From: DATHTC01 sp035456465
Lineage (GTDB): Bacteria > Actinomycetota > Thermoleophilia > Gaiellales > Gaiellaceae
Reading direction: 5' to 3'
DNA length: 64,000 bases
NCBI GenBank assembly: GCA_035456465.1
Contig: DATIDD010000001.1
Span: forward strand, 39,007-103,006
Numbering within the stretch: the stretch's first letter is position 1; each line of letters starts with the position of its first letter. This document shows, piece by piece, positions 41,837 to 51,467 of the stretch. The translations under genes were made by a program, and so were the position numbers. The notes under the pieces are model-generated. The model saw only the letters and a program-made list of their open reading frames with translations. It had not been told where the DNA came from and did no database searches.

Positions 41837-43983
41837 CCGAGGCGCTCCAGCTCCACGACCCGCACGCCTACCTCGGCGCGCACGCCGAGGACGGAGGCGT
41901 GGTCGTCCGCGCCTACCGGCCCGAGGCGGTGACGGTCGTCGTCCTGCCGGAGCGGGGCGCCCCCGTCCCGCTCGAGGCGGCCGGCGAGGGGATCTTCGTG
42001 GGCGTCGTCGGCGGCGCCGAGCTCCCGCTGCGCTACGAGCTCGAGGTTGCGTATCCGGACGGGAGGACGTTCACGCTGCGGGACCCGTACGCGTTCCCGC
42101 CGACCGTCGGGGAGCTCGACCTCCACCTCGCCGTCGAGGGACGCCACGAGCAGCTGTACGAGCGGCTCGGCGCACACGTCCGCGAGCTGGACGGCGTGAC
42201 CGGCACGTCGTTCGCGGTCTGGGCGCCCGGCGCGCGGAGCGTCTCGGTCGTCGGCGACTTCAACTCGTGGGACGGCCGGCTCCACCCGATGCGGTCGCTG
42301 GGCGCTTCCGGCGTCTGGGAGCTGTTCGTCCCGGGCGTCGAGCAGGGCGCGCGCTACAAGTTCGAGCTCCGGACGCAGGCCGGGGAGCTGCGGCTGAAGG
42401 CCGACCCGCTCGCGTTCCACCAGGAGGCCCCGCCGCAGACGAACTCGATCGTGCACCGGCCGACGTACGCGTTCGCCGACGCGGAGTGGCTCGAGCGACG
42501 GCGCGCGTCCGACCCGCTCCGGCTGCCGCTGTCGATCTACGAGGTGCACCTCGGCTCGTGGCGCCGCGACCCCGACAACCCCGGGTTCGTGCTCTCGTAC
42601 CGCGACCTCGCCGAGGAGCTCGGCGACTACGTCCAGGACCTGGGCTTCACGCACGTCGAGCTGATGCCGGTGATGCACCACCCGTTCGCCGGCTCCTGGG
42701 GCTACCAGGTGACGAGCTACTACGCGCCGCACTCGTGGCACGGCACGCCCGACGACTTCCGGTTCTTCGTCGACGCTCTGCACGCGCGCGGGATCGGCGT
42801 GATCCTCGACTGGGTGCCGGCGCACTTCCCGCGCGACGACTGGGCGCTGGCGCGCTTCGACGGCACGCACCTCTACGAGCACGCCGACCCCCGGCGCGGC
42901 GCGCATCCCGACTGGGGCACGCTCGTGTTCAACCTCGGCCGGAACGAGGTGCGCAACTTCCTGCTCGCCAACGCGCTCTTCTGGCTGCGGGAGTACCACG
43001 CCGACGGGCTGCGCGTCGACGCCGTGGCGTCGATGCTCTACCTCGACTACTCCCGCGAGGCGGGCGAGTGGGTGCCGAACGCCTTCGGCGGCAACGAGGA
43101 TCTCGACGCCGTCTCGTTCCTGCGCGAGACGAACGAGCTCGTGCACGCGCGCGAGCCGGGCGTGATCGCGGCCGCGGAGGAGTCGACGGCGTGGCCGGGG
43201 GTCTCGCGCCCGACGTACGTCGGCGGGCTCGGCTTCGGCTTCAAGTGGAACATGGGGTGGATGCACGACACCCTCGGCTACTTCGCCAACGATCCCGTGT
43301 ACCGGAGCTACCACCACCACGAGCTGACCTTCTCGCTCGTGTACGCGTGGAACGAGAACTTCATCCTCCCGCTCTCCCACGACGAGGTCGTGCACGGGAA
43401 GGGGTCGCTGGTGAACAAGATGCCGGGCGACCGCTGGCAGCAGCTCGCCAACCTGCGCGCGCTGTACGGCTACATGTGGGCGCACCCAGGCAAGAAGCTC
43501 CTCTTCATGGGCGGCGAGCTCGCCCAGAACGACGAGTGGTCGCACGAGCGCTCGCTCGACTGGCACCTGCTCGAGCACGCGGAGCACTCCGGCGTCCAGG
43601 CCCTCGTCCGCGACCTCAACCGCGTCTACCGCGAGACGCCGGCGCTGTGGGAGGTGGACTTCTCCCACGAGGGCTTCCGGTGGCTCGAGCCGAACGACGC
43701 GGCGAACAACGTCGTCGCGTTCGCCCGCCTGCCGGCCGACGGCGAGCGGTCGCTCGTCTGCGTCGCCAACCTCTCGCCGGTGCCGCGGCCGTCGTATCGC
43801 GTGGGCATGCCGCGGCCGGGGCGCTGGGTCGAGGCGCTCAACACCGACGCCGCGGCCTACGGTGGGAGCGACGTCGCGAACCTCGGCGAGATCGTGGCGG
43901 AGGGCGTCCCCTGGCACGACCAGCCGTACTCGGCCGAGGTCGCGCTGCCGCCGCTGGGCGTGATCTGGCTCAAGCCGGCGTAG
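41833..43983 (+). CDS. glgB: 1,4-alpha-glucan branching enzyme
   Basis: A 716-residue GH13 enzyme with two N-terminal carbohydrate-binding/beta domains (the second starting GTSFAVWAPGARSVSVVGDFN), the barrel with YEVHLGSWRR, nucleophile in DGLRVDAVASMLY, acid/base in AAEESTAWPG and LPLSHDEVVHGKGSL. It introduces alpha-1,6 branches into glucan built by GlgE. GTG start overlapping the duplicated mak stop. Last gene of the glgE run; about 100 bases follow before the transporter gene. Confidence 0.96.
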   Translation: MTEALQLHDPHAYLGAHAEDGGVVVRAYRPEAVTVVVLPERGAPVPLEAAGEGIFVGVVGGAELPLRYELEVAYPDGRTFTLRDPYAFPPTVGELDLHLAVEGRHEQLYERLGAHVRELDGVTGTSFAVWAPGARSVSVVGDFNSWDGRLHPMRSLGASGVWELFVPGVEQGARYKFELRTQAGELRLKADPLAFHQEAPPQTNSIVHRPTYAFADAEWLERRRASDPLRLPLSIYEVHLGSWRRDPDNPGFVLSYRDLAEELGDYVQDLGFTHVELMPVMHHPFAGSWGYQVTSYYAPHSWHGTPDDFRFFVDALHARGIGVILDWVPAHFPRDDWALARFDGTHLYEHADPRRGAHPDWGTLVFNLGRNEVRNFLLANALFWLREYHADGLRVDAVASMLYLDYSREAGEWVPNAFGGNEDLDAVSFLRETNELVHAREPGVIAAAEESTAWPGVSRPTYVGGLGFGFKWNMGWMHDTLGYFANDPVYRSYHHHELTFSLVYAWNENFILPLSHDEVVHGKGSLVNKMPGDRWQQLANLRALYGYMWAHPGKKLLFMGGELAQNDEWSHERSLDWHLLEHAEHSGVQALVRDLNRVYRETPALWEVDFSHEGFRWLEPNDAANNVVAFARLPADGERSLVCVANLSPVPRPSYRVGMPRPGRWVEALNTDAAAYGGSDVANLGEIVAEGVPWHDQPYSAEVALPPLGVIWLKPA

Positions 43984-44074
43984 CTGCGCGAGCGCATCGG
44001 CACGGAGCCTCGTGACCCTCGATCGGTGCGCGACACGTCCGGCTAGCCGTACCGCGCGCCGCCCGGGCGTGCGG

Positions 44075-44080
44075 CAGGAT
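44075..44080 (+). promoter_or_regulatory. Candidate -10 upstream of the MFS gene
   Basis: CAGGAT ends 7 bases before the GTG at 44088, the same leaderless spacing as at 5749, 7058, 12488 and 60245. Upstream, 43984-44074 shows no clear terminator for glgB. Confidence 0.25.
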
Positions 44081-44087
44081 CCCCGGC

Positions 44088-45323
44088 GTGAGGCTCTTCG
44101 CCCGCCTCTTCCGGCTCGTCTGGGGGGACGACGTCCCGCGCCCGCTGCGGCCGGTGCTCGCCGTCCAGTTCTTCGGCTCCGTGGCGATGTCGTCGCTGTG
44201 GACGTACATGGGGATCTGGGCGATCGAGCGGCTCCACGCGAGCTCGTTCGCGATCGGCCTGACCTTCACGTGCGCGGCGCTCGCGGCGACCGCGACGGGC
44301 TACCTCGGCGGCCATTTCTCGGACTACCTCGGGCGCAAGCCGCTGATCCTGCTCGGCTTCGGGCTCGAGGCCGCCTTCGTGCTGGCGTACCTCGCCGCCG
44401 GCGAGCACGAGCTGCTCGGGCTCTCGCTGGTCGTCGTCGCGACGGCGCTCGGCTCGCTCGGCCAGGGCGCCGACCAGGCGCTCGTCGCCGACCTCGTGCC
44501 GCCGGAGCGCCAGGAGCAGGCCTACGCCTCGGTTCGCGTCGCCGCCAACCTCGGCGTGACGATCGGACCCCCGATCGGCGGGCTGCTGCTCCTCGGCGAC
44601 ACCTGGCCGCGCCTGTTCCTCGGCGTCGCCGTCATGGCCGCGTTCGCCTTCCTCGTCGGGCTCCGCCTCCTGCCCTCGCGCGGGGAGTTCACCCCCGAAG
44701 GACCGCCGGAGCGTGGGTCGTTCGCCGTCATCCGGCGGGACAAGCCGTTCCTGCTGTTCCTCCTCTCGGGGATCCTGGCCTACCTCGTCTACGTCTCCTA
44801 CGAGACGGTGCTGCCGATCTCGGCGGTGGACACGCACGGGCTCTCGCCCTCGACCTGGGGCTTCCTCGTGATCATCAACCCCGCGCTCGTCACCTTCTTC
44901 CAGCTCCGCCTCACGCGCCGGGTCGAGCACGTCCCGGCCGCGCCGAAGCTCGTGGTTGCGATGCTGCTGATGGGCTTCCCGCTGCTGCTCCTGTCGGTCA
45001 GCGGCTCGATCCCGATGTTCGCTGCCGTGATCCTCTTGTTCGTGATCGGGGAGATGCTGTGGGTGCCGACGTCGCAGGGGATCGCCGCCCGGCTCGCGCC
45101 CTCCGACCTCCGCGGCGCGTACATGGGCGCGTTCGGGAGCACCGGCGGCTTCGCGTTCGCGATCGGGCCGCTCGTCGGGCTGAGCCTCCGCCAGGCGGCC
45201 GGCGACACGGCGGTCTGGATCTTCTTCGCCTCGGCCTCGTTGCTGGCGGCGGCCACGGGTGCCGCCGCGGTGCGCGTCGCCGTCGCCCGCTTCCACGAGG
45301 ACCCCGAGCCGATTCCCGTCTAG
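44088..45323 (+). CDS. Major facilitator superfamily transporter
   Basis: A 411-residue transporter with 12 predicted helices in two halves and the MFS loop motif GGHFSDYLGRKPLILLG between helices 2 and 3. The second half opens after a charged loop near residue 200 (RGEFTPEGPPERGS). Closest in pattern to drug/sugar efflux members such as MdtH/YceL; given its place between glgB and tre genes, export of a sugar is possible but unproven. It starts a second run: transporter, phosphatase, treZ, treX, treY. Confidence 0.85.
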   Translation: MRLFARLFRLVWGDDVPRPLRPVLAVQFFGSVAMSSLWTYMGIWAIERLHASSFAIGLTFTCAALAATATGYLGGHFSDYLGRKPLILLGFGLEAAFVLAYLAAGEHELLGLSLVVVATALGSLGQGADQALVADLVPPERQEQAYASVRVAANLGVTIGPPIGGLLLLGDTWPRLFLGVAVMAAFAFLVGLRLLPSRGEFTPEGPPERGSFAVIRRDKPFLLFLLSGILAYLVYVSYETVLPISAVDTHGLSPSTWGFLVIINPALVTFFQLRLTRRVEHVPAAPKLVVAMLLMGFPLLLLSVSGSIPMFAAVILLFVIGEMLWVPTSQGIAARLAPSDLRGAYMGAFGSTGGFAFAIGPLVGLSLRQAAGDTAVWIFFASASLLAAATGAAAVRVAVARFHEDPEPIPV

Positions 45324-45336
45324 GAGGAGGCCGCCC

Positions 45337-45873
45337 GTGGCGACGCTGTACCTCGTCCGCCATACCGCCGTCGAGCTCGTGGACGGCGTGCCGCCGCGCG
45401 ACTGGCCGGTGACCGAGGACGGGCGCCGCGCGGCCGAGCGGCTCGCACGCGACCCCGCCTGGCGCGCCCTCTCGCTCGTCGCGACGAGCCCCGAGGAGAA
45501 GGCGGTGCGCACGGCGGAGCCGATCGCGCGCGCGGCCGAGCTCGCGCCGCACGTGGACGACGACCTGCGCGAGGTCGCGCGGCACGCGACGCCCGTGCTG
45601 CCGCGCGCCCGGTACGTCGACCTCGTGGCGCGCTACCTCGAGGGCGAGGCGTTCGAGGGCTGGGAGCCGCAGGAGCACGCGCGCCGCCGCTTCGCCGCCG
45701 CGCTCGACCGCGTCGCGGCCCGCGCGGGCGGGCCGGCGGCGGTCGTCACGCACGGCCTCGTGCTCGCGCTCCTGCTCGAGCTCTCGCTCGAGGCCTGGGC
45801 CGCGATGCCCCTCCCCGGGGTCGTGCAGGTGATTGAGTGGCCGGCGCCCGGGTACAGGGCTGCGACCTCGTGA
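45337..45873 (+). CDS. Histidine phosphatase family protein
   Basis: A 178-residue phosphatase of the phosphoglycerate-mutase-like superfamily. The catalytic YLVRHTAVELVDG carries the phospho-histidine; the second histidine is in AAVVTHGLVLALLL. Family members remove phosphate from small metabolites, including glucosyl-3-phosphoglycerate in mycobacteria. GGAGGAGG precedes the GTG. It overlaps treZ by four bases, suggesting a sugar phosphate substrate. Confidence 0.85.
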   Translation: MATLYLVRHTAVELVDGVPPRDWPVTEDGRRAAERLARDPAWRALSLVATSPEEKAVRTAEPIARAAELAPHVDDDLREVARHATPVLPRARYVDLVARYLEGEAFEGWEPQEHARRRFAAALDRVAARAGGPAAVVTHGLVLALLLELSLEAWAAMPLPGVVQVIEWPAPGYRAATS

Positions 45874-47441
45874 GCCACCCCCCACTCAGTCGACCGTTCG
45901 GGGCCGTCCCGCTCGAGGACGGCCTCGTGGAGTTCCGCGTCTGGGCGCCGAACGCGTCCGTCGTCGCGGTGCGCCTCGACTCCGGCGACCAGGCGCTCGC
46001 ACACGCCGGCGACGGCGTCCATGAAGCGCGGATCGCCGCTTGCCCGGGCGACGACTACCGCTACGTCCTCGACGGCGGCGAGCCGCTGGCCGACCCGTGG
46101 TCGCGGTGCCAGCCGGAGGGGATGCCCGGGCCGTCGCGCGTCCTGGACACGGCGGCGTTCGTCTGGTCCGACCGGGAGTGGGCCGGGCTCGAGCTCGAGG
46201 AGCTCGTGCTGTACGAGCTCCACCTCGGCGCCTTCAGCGAGGAGGGCACGTTCGAGGCGGTGATCCCGCGCCTGCGCGAGCTGGCCGGCCTCGGCGTGAC
46301 CGCCATCGAGCTGATGCCGGTCGCGACCTTCCCCGGCGAGCACGGCTGGGGCTACGACGGCGTCTACGTCTCGGCGCCGCACCGCGCGTACGGCGGGCCC
46401 GACGGGCTCGTTCGGCTCGTCGACGCCGCCCACGCGGCCGGCCTCGGCGTGATCCTCGACGTCGTCTACAACCATGTCGGCCCGGGAGGCGCGCACGTCC
46501 TCGGCCGGTTCGGGCCCTTCTTCACCGCTGCGCACGAGGTGCTCTGGGGCGACGCGATCGACTTCGCCCGGCCGGGCGTTCGCGAGTGGGCGATCCAGAA
46601 CGCCTGCCTCTGGGTGCGCGACTACCACGTCGACGGGCTACGGCTCGACGCCGTCCACGCCGTCCACGACGACGGGCCGCGGCACGTGCTCGCCGAGCTC
46701 GCGGATCGCGTGCGCGAGGCCGCGCCGCGCGCGCTCGTGATCGCCGAGGCCGAGGCGGGAGACCTGCGGCCGATCGAGGAGTGGGGGCACGACGCGCAGT
46801 GGGCGGACGAGTTCCACCACGAGCTCCACGTGCTCCTGACCGGGGAGCGCGACGGCTACTACGCGGGCTACCGCGGCTCCGTCGAGGCGCTGGCGCAGCA
46901 GCTCCTCCGCCGCCCGGCCGAGCGCCTCGTCTACTGCTCGCAGAACCACGACCAGGTCGGCAACCGCGCCTTCGGCGACCGGCCGCCGCGCGAGCTCCAG
47001 CCGCTCGCGCTGCTCGTGCTCCTGTTCGCGCCGCAGACGCCGCTGCTGTTCATGGGCCAGGAGCACGCCGACCCCGCGCCGTTCCGGTTCTTCACCGACC
47101 ACGTCGACCCGTTCGTCGCGAGCGCCGTGCGTGAGGGTCGCCGCGAGGAGTTCGCCGCCTTCGGCGCCTTCTCGGCCGAGGACGTGCCCGACCCGCAGGA
47201 CCCGGGGACGTTCCACGCCTCGAAGCTCACGTGGACCGGCGAGCCCGAGCTGCGCCGGCTCGTCCGGCGGCTGCTCGAGCTGCGGCGCACCCTGCCGCGG
47301 GAGTGCCGGGTCGCGTGGAACGAGGAGGAGCGGTGGCTCGCGGTCCGGCGTGGCCCGGTCGAGCTCGTCGCCAACTTCTCCGAGCGCGAGGTCGAGGTCG
47401 AGGGGACGCGCGTCCCGCCGCTCAGCGGGGTGCTGCGCTGA
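45870..47441 (+). CDS. treZ: Maltooligosyltrehalose trehalohydrolase
   Basis: A 523-residue GH13 enzyme releasing trehalose from maltooligosyltrehalose. N-terminal beta domain (VEFRVWAPNASVVAVRL), then YELHLGAFSEEGTF, nucleophile in DGLRLDAVHAVHDDG, acid/base in LVIAEAEAGDLRPI and SQNHDQVGNRAFGDR, all characteristic of TreZ. It acts directly after TreY. GTG overlapping the phosphatase stop. Confidence 0.95.
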   Translation: MSHPPLSRPFGAVPLEDGLVEFRVWAPNASVVAVRLDSGDQALAHAGDGVHEARIAACPGDDYRYVLDGGEPLADPWSRCQPEGMPGPSRVLDTAAFVWSDREWAGLELEELVLYELHLGAFSEEGTFEAVIPRLRELAGLGVTAIELMPVATFPGEHGWGYDGVYVSAPHRAYGGPDGLVRLVDAAHAAGLGVILDVVYNHVGPGGAHVLGRFGPFFTAAHEVLWGDAIDFARPGVREWAIQNACLWVRDYHVDGLRLDAVHAVHDDGPRHVLAELADRVREAAPRALVIAEAEAGDLRPIEEWGHDAQWADEFHHELHVLLTGERDGYYAGYRGSVEALAQQLLRRPAERLVYCSQNHDQVGNRAFGDRPPRELQPLALLVLLFAPQTPLLFMGQEHADPAPFRFFTDHVDPFVASAVREGRREEFAAFGAFSAEDVPDPQDPGTFHASKLTWTGEPELRRLVRRLLELRRTLPRECRVAWNEEERWLAVRRGPVELVANFSEREVEVEGTRVPPLSGVLR

Positions 47442-49549
47442 TGGAAGTCCGCCCCGGCAAGCCGTTCCCGCTGGGCCCGGCGTGGGACGGGGAGGGGACG
47501 AACTTCTCGCTCTTCTCCGAGCACGCCGAGCGGGTCGAGCTCTGCCTCTTCGACGACGACGACGGCGAGACGCGCATCCCCGTCACCGAGCGCACCGCGT
47601 TCCACTGGCACTGTTACCTCCTCGGCGTCGGGCCGGGACAGCGGTACGGCTACCGCGTGCACGGGCCGTACGACCCGGGCGCCGGTCACCGCTTCAACCC
47701 CGCGAAGCTCCTGATCGACCCGTACGCGAAGGCGATCGAGGGGCCGATCCGCTGGGCGCGGGGCAACACGTTGCCGTACGTCCCGGCCGGCGGCGCCGAC
47801 GCCGACCTCCAGCTCGACGACGAGGACGACGCCGACGCGATCCCCAAGTCCGTGGTCGTGGACGAGCACTTCGACTGGCAGGACGACCGCCCGCCCGAGA
47901 CGCCGTGGCACGAGACGGTGATCTACGAGGTGCACGTGAAGGGCTACACCAAGCGGATGCCGGCCGTGCGCGACGACCTGCGCGGCACCTACGCAGGACT
48001 GGCCTCCGAGGCGGCGATCGGGTACCTCCGCGACCTGGGCGTCACCGCGGTCGAGCTCCTCCCGATCCACCACATCGCCGACGAGCACTTCCTGGTCGAC
48101 CGCGGGCTGACGAACTACTGGGGCTACTCGTCGATCGGCTACCTCGCCCCGCACGCGCTCTACGCGGCGACCGGGACCCGCGGCGAGCAGGTGCGCGAGT
48201 TCAAGGGGCTGGTGAAGGCGCTCCACGGCGCCGGCATCGAGGTGATCCTCGACGTCGTCTACAACCACACCGCCGAGGGCAACCACCTCGGCCCGATGCT
48301 CTCGTTCAAGGGCGTCGACAACAGGAGCTACTACCGCCTCGTTCCCGACGACCCGCGTCACTACATGGACTTCACGGGCACGGGCAACTCGCTCAATCCC
48401 GTGCACCCGTCGGTGCTGCGGCTGATCATGGACTCGCTCCGCTACTTCGTGCTCGAGTGCCACGTCGACGGGTTCCGCTTCGACCTCGCCTCGGCGCTGG
48501 CGCGCGAGTTCTACGACGTCGACCGCCTCTCCGCGTTCTTCGACACGATCCACCAGGACCCGGTGCTGTCGCAGGTGAAGCTCATCGCCGAGCCGTGGGA
48601 CGTCGGCCCGGGCGGGTACCAGGTCGGCAACTTCCCGGTGCTCTGGACGGAGTGGAACGGGATCTACCGCGACACGGTCCGCGACTTCTGGCGCGGGCAG
48701 GCCTCCGTCGGCGAGTTCGCGCAGCGCTTCACGGGCTCGTCCGACCTGTACGCGGCCGACGGCCGGCGGCCGTTCGCGTCGATCAACTTCGTGACCGCGC
48801 ACGACGGGTTCACGCTCGCCGACCTCGTCTCCTACAACGAGAAGCACAACGAGGCGAACAAGGAGGGGAACCGGGACGGGACCGACGACAACCGCTCGTG
48901 GAACCACGGCGCCGAAGGGCCGACGGACGATCCCGCGATCCTCGCGCTGCGAGCCCGGCAGGTCCGCAACTTCCTCGTGACGCTGCTGCTCTCGCAGGGG
49001 GTGCCGATGCTCCTCGGCGGAGACGAGCTCGGCCGCACCCAGCGCGGCAACAACAACGCCTGGTGCCAGGACAACGAGCTCTCGTGGTTCGACTGGGAGC
49101 ACGCCGACGAGGGGCTGCTCGCGTTCGCGAAGCGGGTGATCCGCCTGCGGCGCCGGCACCCGGTGTTCCGGCGCGCGCGCTTCCTCGAGGGCCGGGAGAC
49201 GATGGGCTCCGGCGCGCCCGACGTGTGGTGGTTCCGGCCCGACGGGCGGCGGATGACGCAGGCCGACTGGCGCCGCGGCGACGCGTACACGCTCGGCGTC
49301 TTCCTCAACGGGCGCGAGATCTCGACCCCCTCGCCGACGGGCGACGCGGTCGTGGACGACTCGTTCCTCCTGCTCTTCAACGCCTGGGACGGCGCGATCG
49401 CGTTCACGCTGCCGCCGCGCCGCTTCGGGCGGCGCTGGGCGCTGGCGCTGTCGACGGCCGAGCCCGAGGCGGACGGGGACCCGTTCCCCGCGCGCGGGCT
49501 CGTCCCGGTGGAGGGCCGCTCGGTCGTCGTGCTGCAGAGCGCTCCGTGA
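47441..49549 (+). CDS. treX: Glycogen debranching enzyme (isoamylase type)
   Basis: A 702-residue GH13 debranching enzyme of the TreX/GlgX type, hydrolysing alpha-1,6 branches. GPAWDGEGTNFSLFSEHAERVELCLFD (spread over residues 12-38) is the N-terminal domain; nucleophile in DGFRFDLASALAR, LIAEPWDVGPGGYQVGNFP with the acid/base, TAHDGFTLADLVSYNEKHN and RGNNNAWCQDNELSWFDW follow. Lying between treZ and treY it supplies linear chains to TreY. Start overlaps the treZ stop by one base. Confidence 0.95.
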   Translation: MEVRPGKPFPLGPAWDGEGTNFSLFSEHAERVELCLFDDDDGETRIPVTERTAFHWHCYLLGVGPGQRYGYRVHGPYDPGAGHRFNPAKLLIDPYAKAIEGPIRWARGNTLPYVPAGGADADLQLDDEDDADAIPKSVVVDEHFDWQDDRPPETPWHETVIYEVHVKGYTKRMPAVRDDLRGTYAGLASEAAIGYLRDLGVTAVELLPIHHIADEHFLVDRGLTNYWGYSSIGYLAPHALYAATGTRGEQVREFKGLVKALHGAGIEVILDVVYNHTAEGNHLGPMLSFKGVDNRSYYRLVPDDPRHYMDFTGTGNSLNPVHPSVLRLIMDSLRYFVLECHVDGFRFDLASALAREFYDVDRLSAFFDTIHQDPVLSQVKLIAEPWDVGPGGYQVGNFPVLWTEWNGIYRDTVRDFWRGQASVGEFAQRFTGSSDLYAADGRRPFASINFVTAHDGFTLADLVSYNEKHNEANKEGNRDGTDDNRSWNHGAEGPTDDPAILALRARQVRNFLVTLLLSQGVPMLLGGDELGRTQRGNNNAWCQDNELSWFDWEHADEGLLAFAKRVIRLRRRHPVFRRARFLEGRETMGSGAPDVWWFRPDGRRMTQADWRRGDAYTLGVFLNGREISTPSPTGDAVVDDSFLLLFNAWDGAIAFTLPPRRFGRRWALALSTAEPEADGDPFPARGLVPVEGRSVVVLQSAP

Positions 49550-51444
49550 GCGACTGGCGGGCCGTCTACCGGCTCCAGCTCTCGCCCGACTTCACCTTCC
49601 ACGACGCGCTCGAGGTCGTCCCGTACCTCCGCGACCTCGGCGTCTCGCACCTGTACCTCTCGCCGTCGCTCCAGGCTGCGCGCGGCTCCACGCACGGCTA
49701 CGACGTCGTCGACCCGACGCGGATCTCGGACGACCTCGGCGGCGAGGACGCCTTCCGCGCGCTGTGCTCGGCGGGGCTCGGGGTGCTCCTCGACGTCGTC
49801 CCGAACCACATGGCGGCGAGCGAGGAGCAGAATCGCTGGTGGGCCGATCCCGCGCTGCGCCGCCGGTTCTTCGACGTCGACGAGGCGACGGGCTGGTACC
49901 GGCGGTTCTTCGACCTCGGCGCGCTCGCCGGTGTCCGGGTCGAGGACGATGGGGTCTTCGCGACGACGCACGGGAAGGTGCTCGAGCTCGTCCGGGACGG
50001 GCTCGTCGACGGCCTCCGGATCGACCACCCCGACGGGCTCCTGGATCCGCGCGGCTACCTCGAGCGGCTCCGGGGCGCAGGCGTCGGGCACGTGTGGGTG
50101 GAGAAGATCCTCGAGCCGGGGGAGCGCCTGCGCGACTGGCCCGTGGAGGGCACGACGGGCTACGAGTTCGCGAACGACGTCACCGCGCTGTTCGTCGACC
50201 CGGCCGGCGAGGAGCCGCTGACGGCCCTGTACGCCGAGCTGACGGGCGAGCGCCGCTCGTTCGCGGAGGCGGCGCACGAGGCGAAGCTCGAGCAGGCGCG
50301 CACGACGTTCGCACCCGAGCTCGGGCTGCTGCGGCGCCTCCACGACGTGGCCGGGCTCGAGGAGGCGGCGGCGTCCCTGCCGGTCTATCGGACGTACGTG
50401 GAGCCGTGGAGCGGCCGGGTGGAGGACGCCGACCGTGACGCGCTCGCGGCCGTGCCCGAGCCGGTGCGGCGCGCGCTCCTGCTCGAGGACGACGCCGTTC
50501 CGGCCGAGTTCGTCACGCGCTTCCAGCAGACGACGGGACCGGTGACCGCGAAGGGCGTGGAGGACACGGCGCTCTACCGCTGGCTCCGTCTCGCCGCGCT
50601 GAACGAGGTCGGCGGCGACCCCGACCGCTTCGGGCTGCCGGTGGACGCGTTCCATCGCGCGACTGCGGAGCGCGCCGCGCGGTTCCCGCGGCAGCTCCTC
50701 GCGACGACGACGCACGACACGAAGCGCAGCGGCGACGTCCGTGCACGTCTCGCGGCGCTCGCGGCCGTGCCCGACGAGTGGGCCGCGCTCGCGCGGGCTC
50801 GCGTCCCGGCCTTCGACGACCCGGGCGAGGGCTACCTGGCCCTCCAGACGGTCGTCGGCGCGTGGCCGCTCGGCGAGGCGCGGCTGCGCGCGTACCTCGA
50901 GAAGGCGCTCCGCGAGGCGAAGCGGACGACGAGCTGGCTCGAGCCGAACCTCGGGCACGAGCGTCGCGCGGCCGACGCGGCCGTGGCGCTGCTCGACGAT
51001 CCGGACGTGGCGGCGTTCTCCGGACGGCTCGCAGCCGCCGGGCGCCGCATCTCGCTCGGGATGACGCTGCTGAAGCTCACCGCGCCCGGCGTCCCCGACC
51101 TCTACTGGGGCGACGAGCTGGAGCTGCTCGCCCTCGTCGACCCCGACAACCGCCGCCCGGTGGACTGGAGCGTGCGGCGCCGCGCGCTCGGCTCCGCCTC
51201 CGCGCCGGCCAAGCTTCGCGTCGTCCGTGAGGCGCTCGCGCTCCGCGGGCGCCGGCCGGAGGCCTTCGCCGGCGCCTACGAGCCGGTCGACGCCGGCCCC
51301 GGCATCTGCGCGTTCGGCCGCGGCGGCGCGGTGCTCGTCGTCGTGCCGCTCGGGCCGGACGAGTCGAAGGAGTCCGTCGACGCCGGGCGGGCGCGCGATC
51401 TGCTCCCGGGCCTGCCGGTCGGGCTGTACGAGAGGCTTTCCTAG
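49546..51444 (+). CDS. treY: Maltooligosyltrehalose synthase (compact)
   Basis: A 632-residue GH13 enzyme that rearranges the reducing end of maltodextrin to a trehalose linkage. AVYRLQLSPDFTFHDA, LYLSPSLQAARGSTHGYDVVDPTRIS (residues about 35-60), LLDVVPNHMA, GLRIDHPDGLLDP, VWVEKIL and TTTHDTKRSGDVRARL are the TreY blocks. It is shorter than the usual 700-800 residues, mainly between the third and fourth barrel blocks, but catalytic residues are intact. GTG overlapping treX. Confidence 0.94.
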   Translation: MSDWRAVYRLQLSPDFTFHDALEVVPYLRDLGVSHLYLSPSLQAARGSTHGYDVVDPTRISDDLGGEDAFRALCSAGLGVLLDVVPNHMAASEEQNRWWADPALRRRFFDVDEATGWYRRFFDLGALAGVRVEDDGVFATTHGKVLELVRDGLVDGLRIDHPDGLLDPRGYLERLRGAGVGHVWVEKILEPGERLRDWPVEGTTGYEFANDVTALFVDPAGEEPLTALYAELTGERRSFAEAAHEAKLEQARTTFAPELGLLRRLHDVAGLEEAAASLPVYRTYVEPWSGRVEDADRDALAAVPEPVRRALLLEDDAVPAEFVTRFQQTTGPVTAKGVEDTALYRWLRLAALNEVGGDPDRFGLPVDAFHRATAERAARFPRQLLATTTHDTKRSGDVRARLAALAAVPDEWAALARARVPAFDDPGEGYLALQTVVGAWPLGEARLRAYLEKALREAKRTTSWLEPNLGHERRAADAAVALLDDPDVAAFSGRLAAAGRRISLGMTLLKLTAPGVPDLYWGDELELLALVDPDNRRPVDWSVRRRALGSASAPAKLRVVREALALRGRRPEAFAGAYEPVDAGPGICAFGRGGAVLVVVPLGPDESKESVDAGRARDLLPGLPVGLYERLS

Positions 51445-51467
51445 CCCGCCGTCATACTGGACTCCCG

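Noticed and set aside
45861..45895. Decayed palindromic repeat at the phosphatase-treZ junction (CTCGTGAGCCAC then ACTCAGTCG)
   Set aside because: It resembles the copy-2 flank but lacks one arm; similarity is too short to separate from chance.
47131..49545. Upstream extension of the treY frame by about 800 codons, suggesting a giant protein
   Set aside because: The extension lies over treZ and treX in another frame and is Arg/Pro-rich noise; the TreY N-terminus starts at 49546 with a GTGA overlap.
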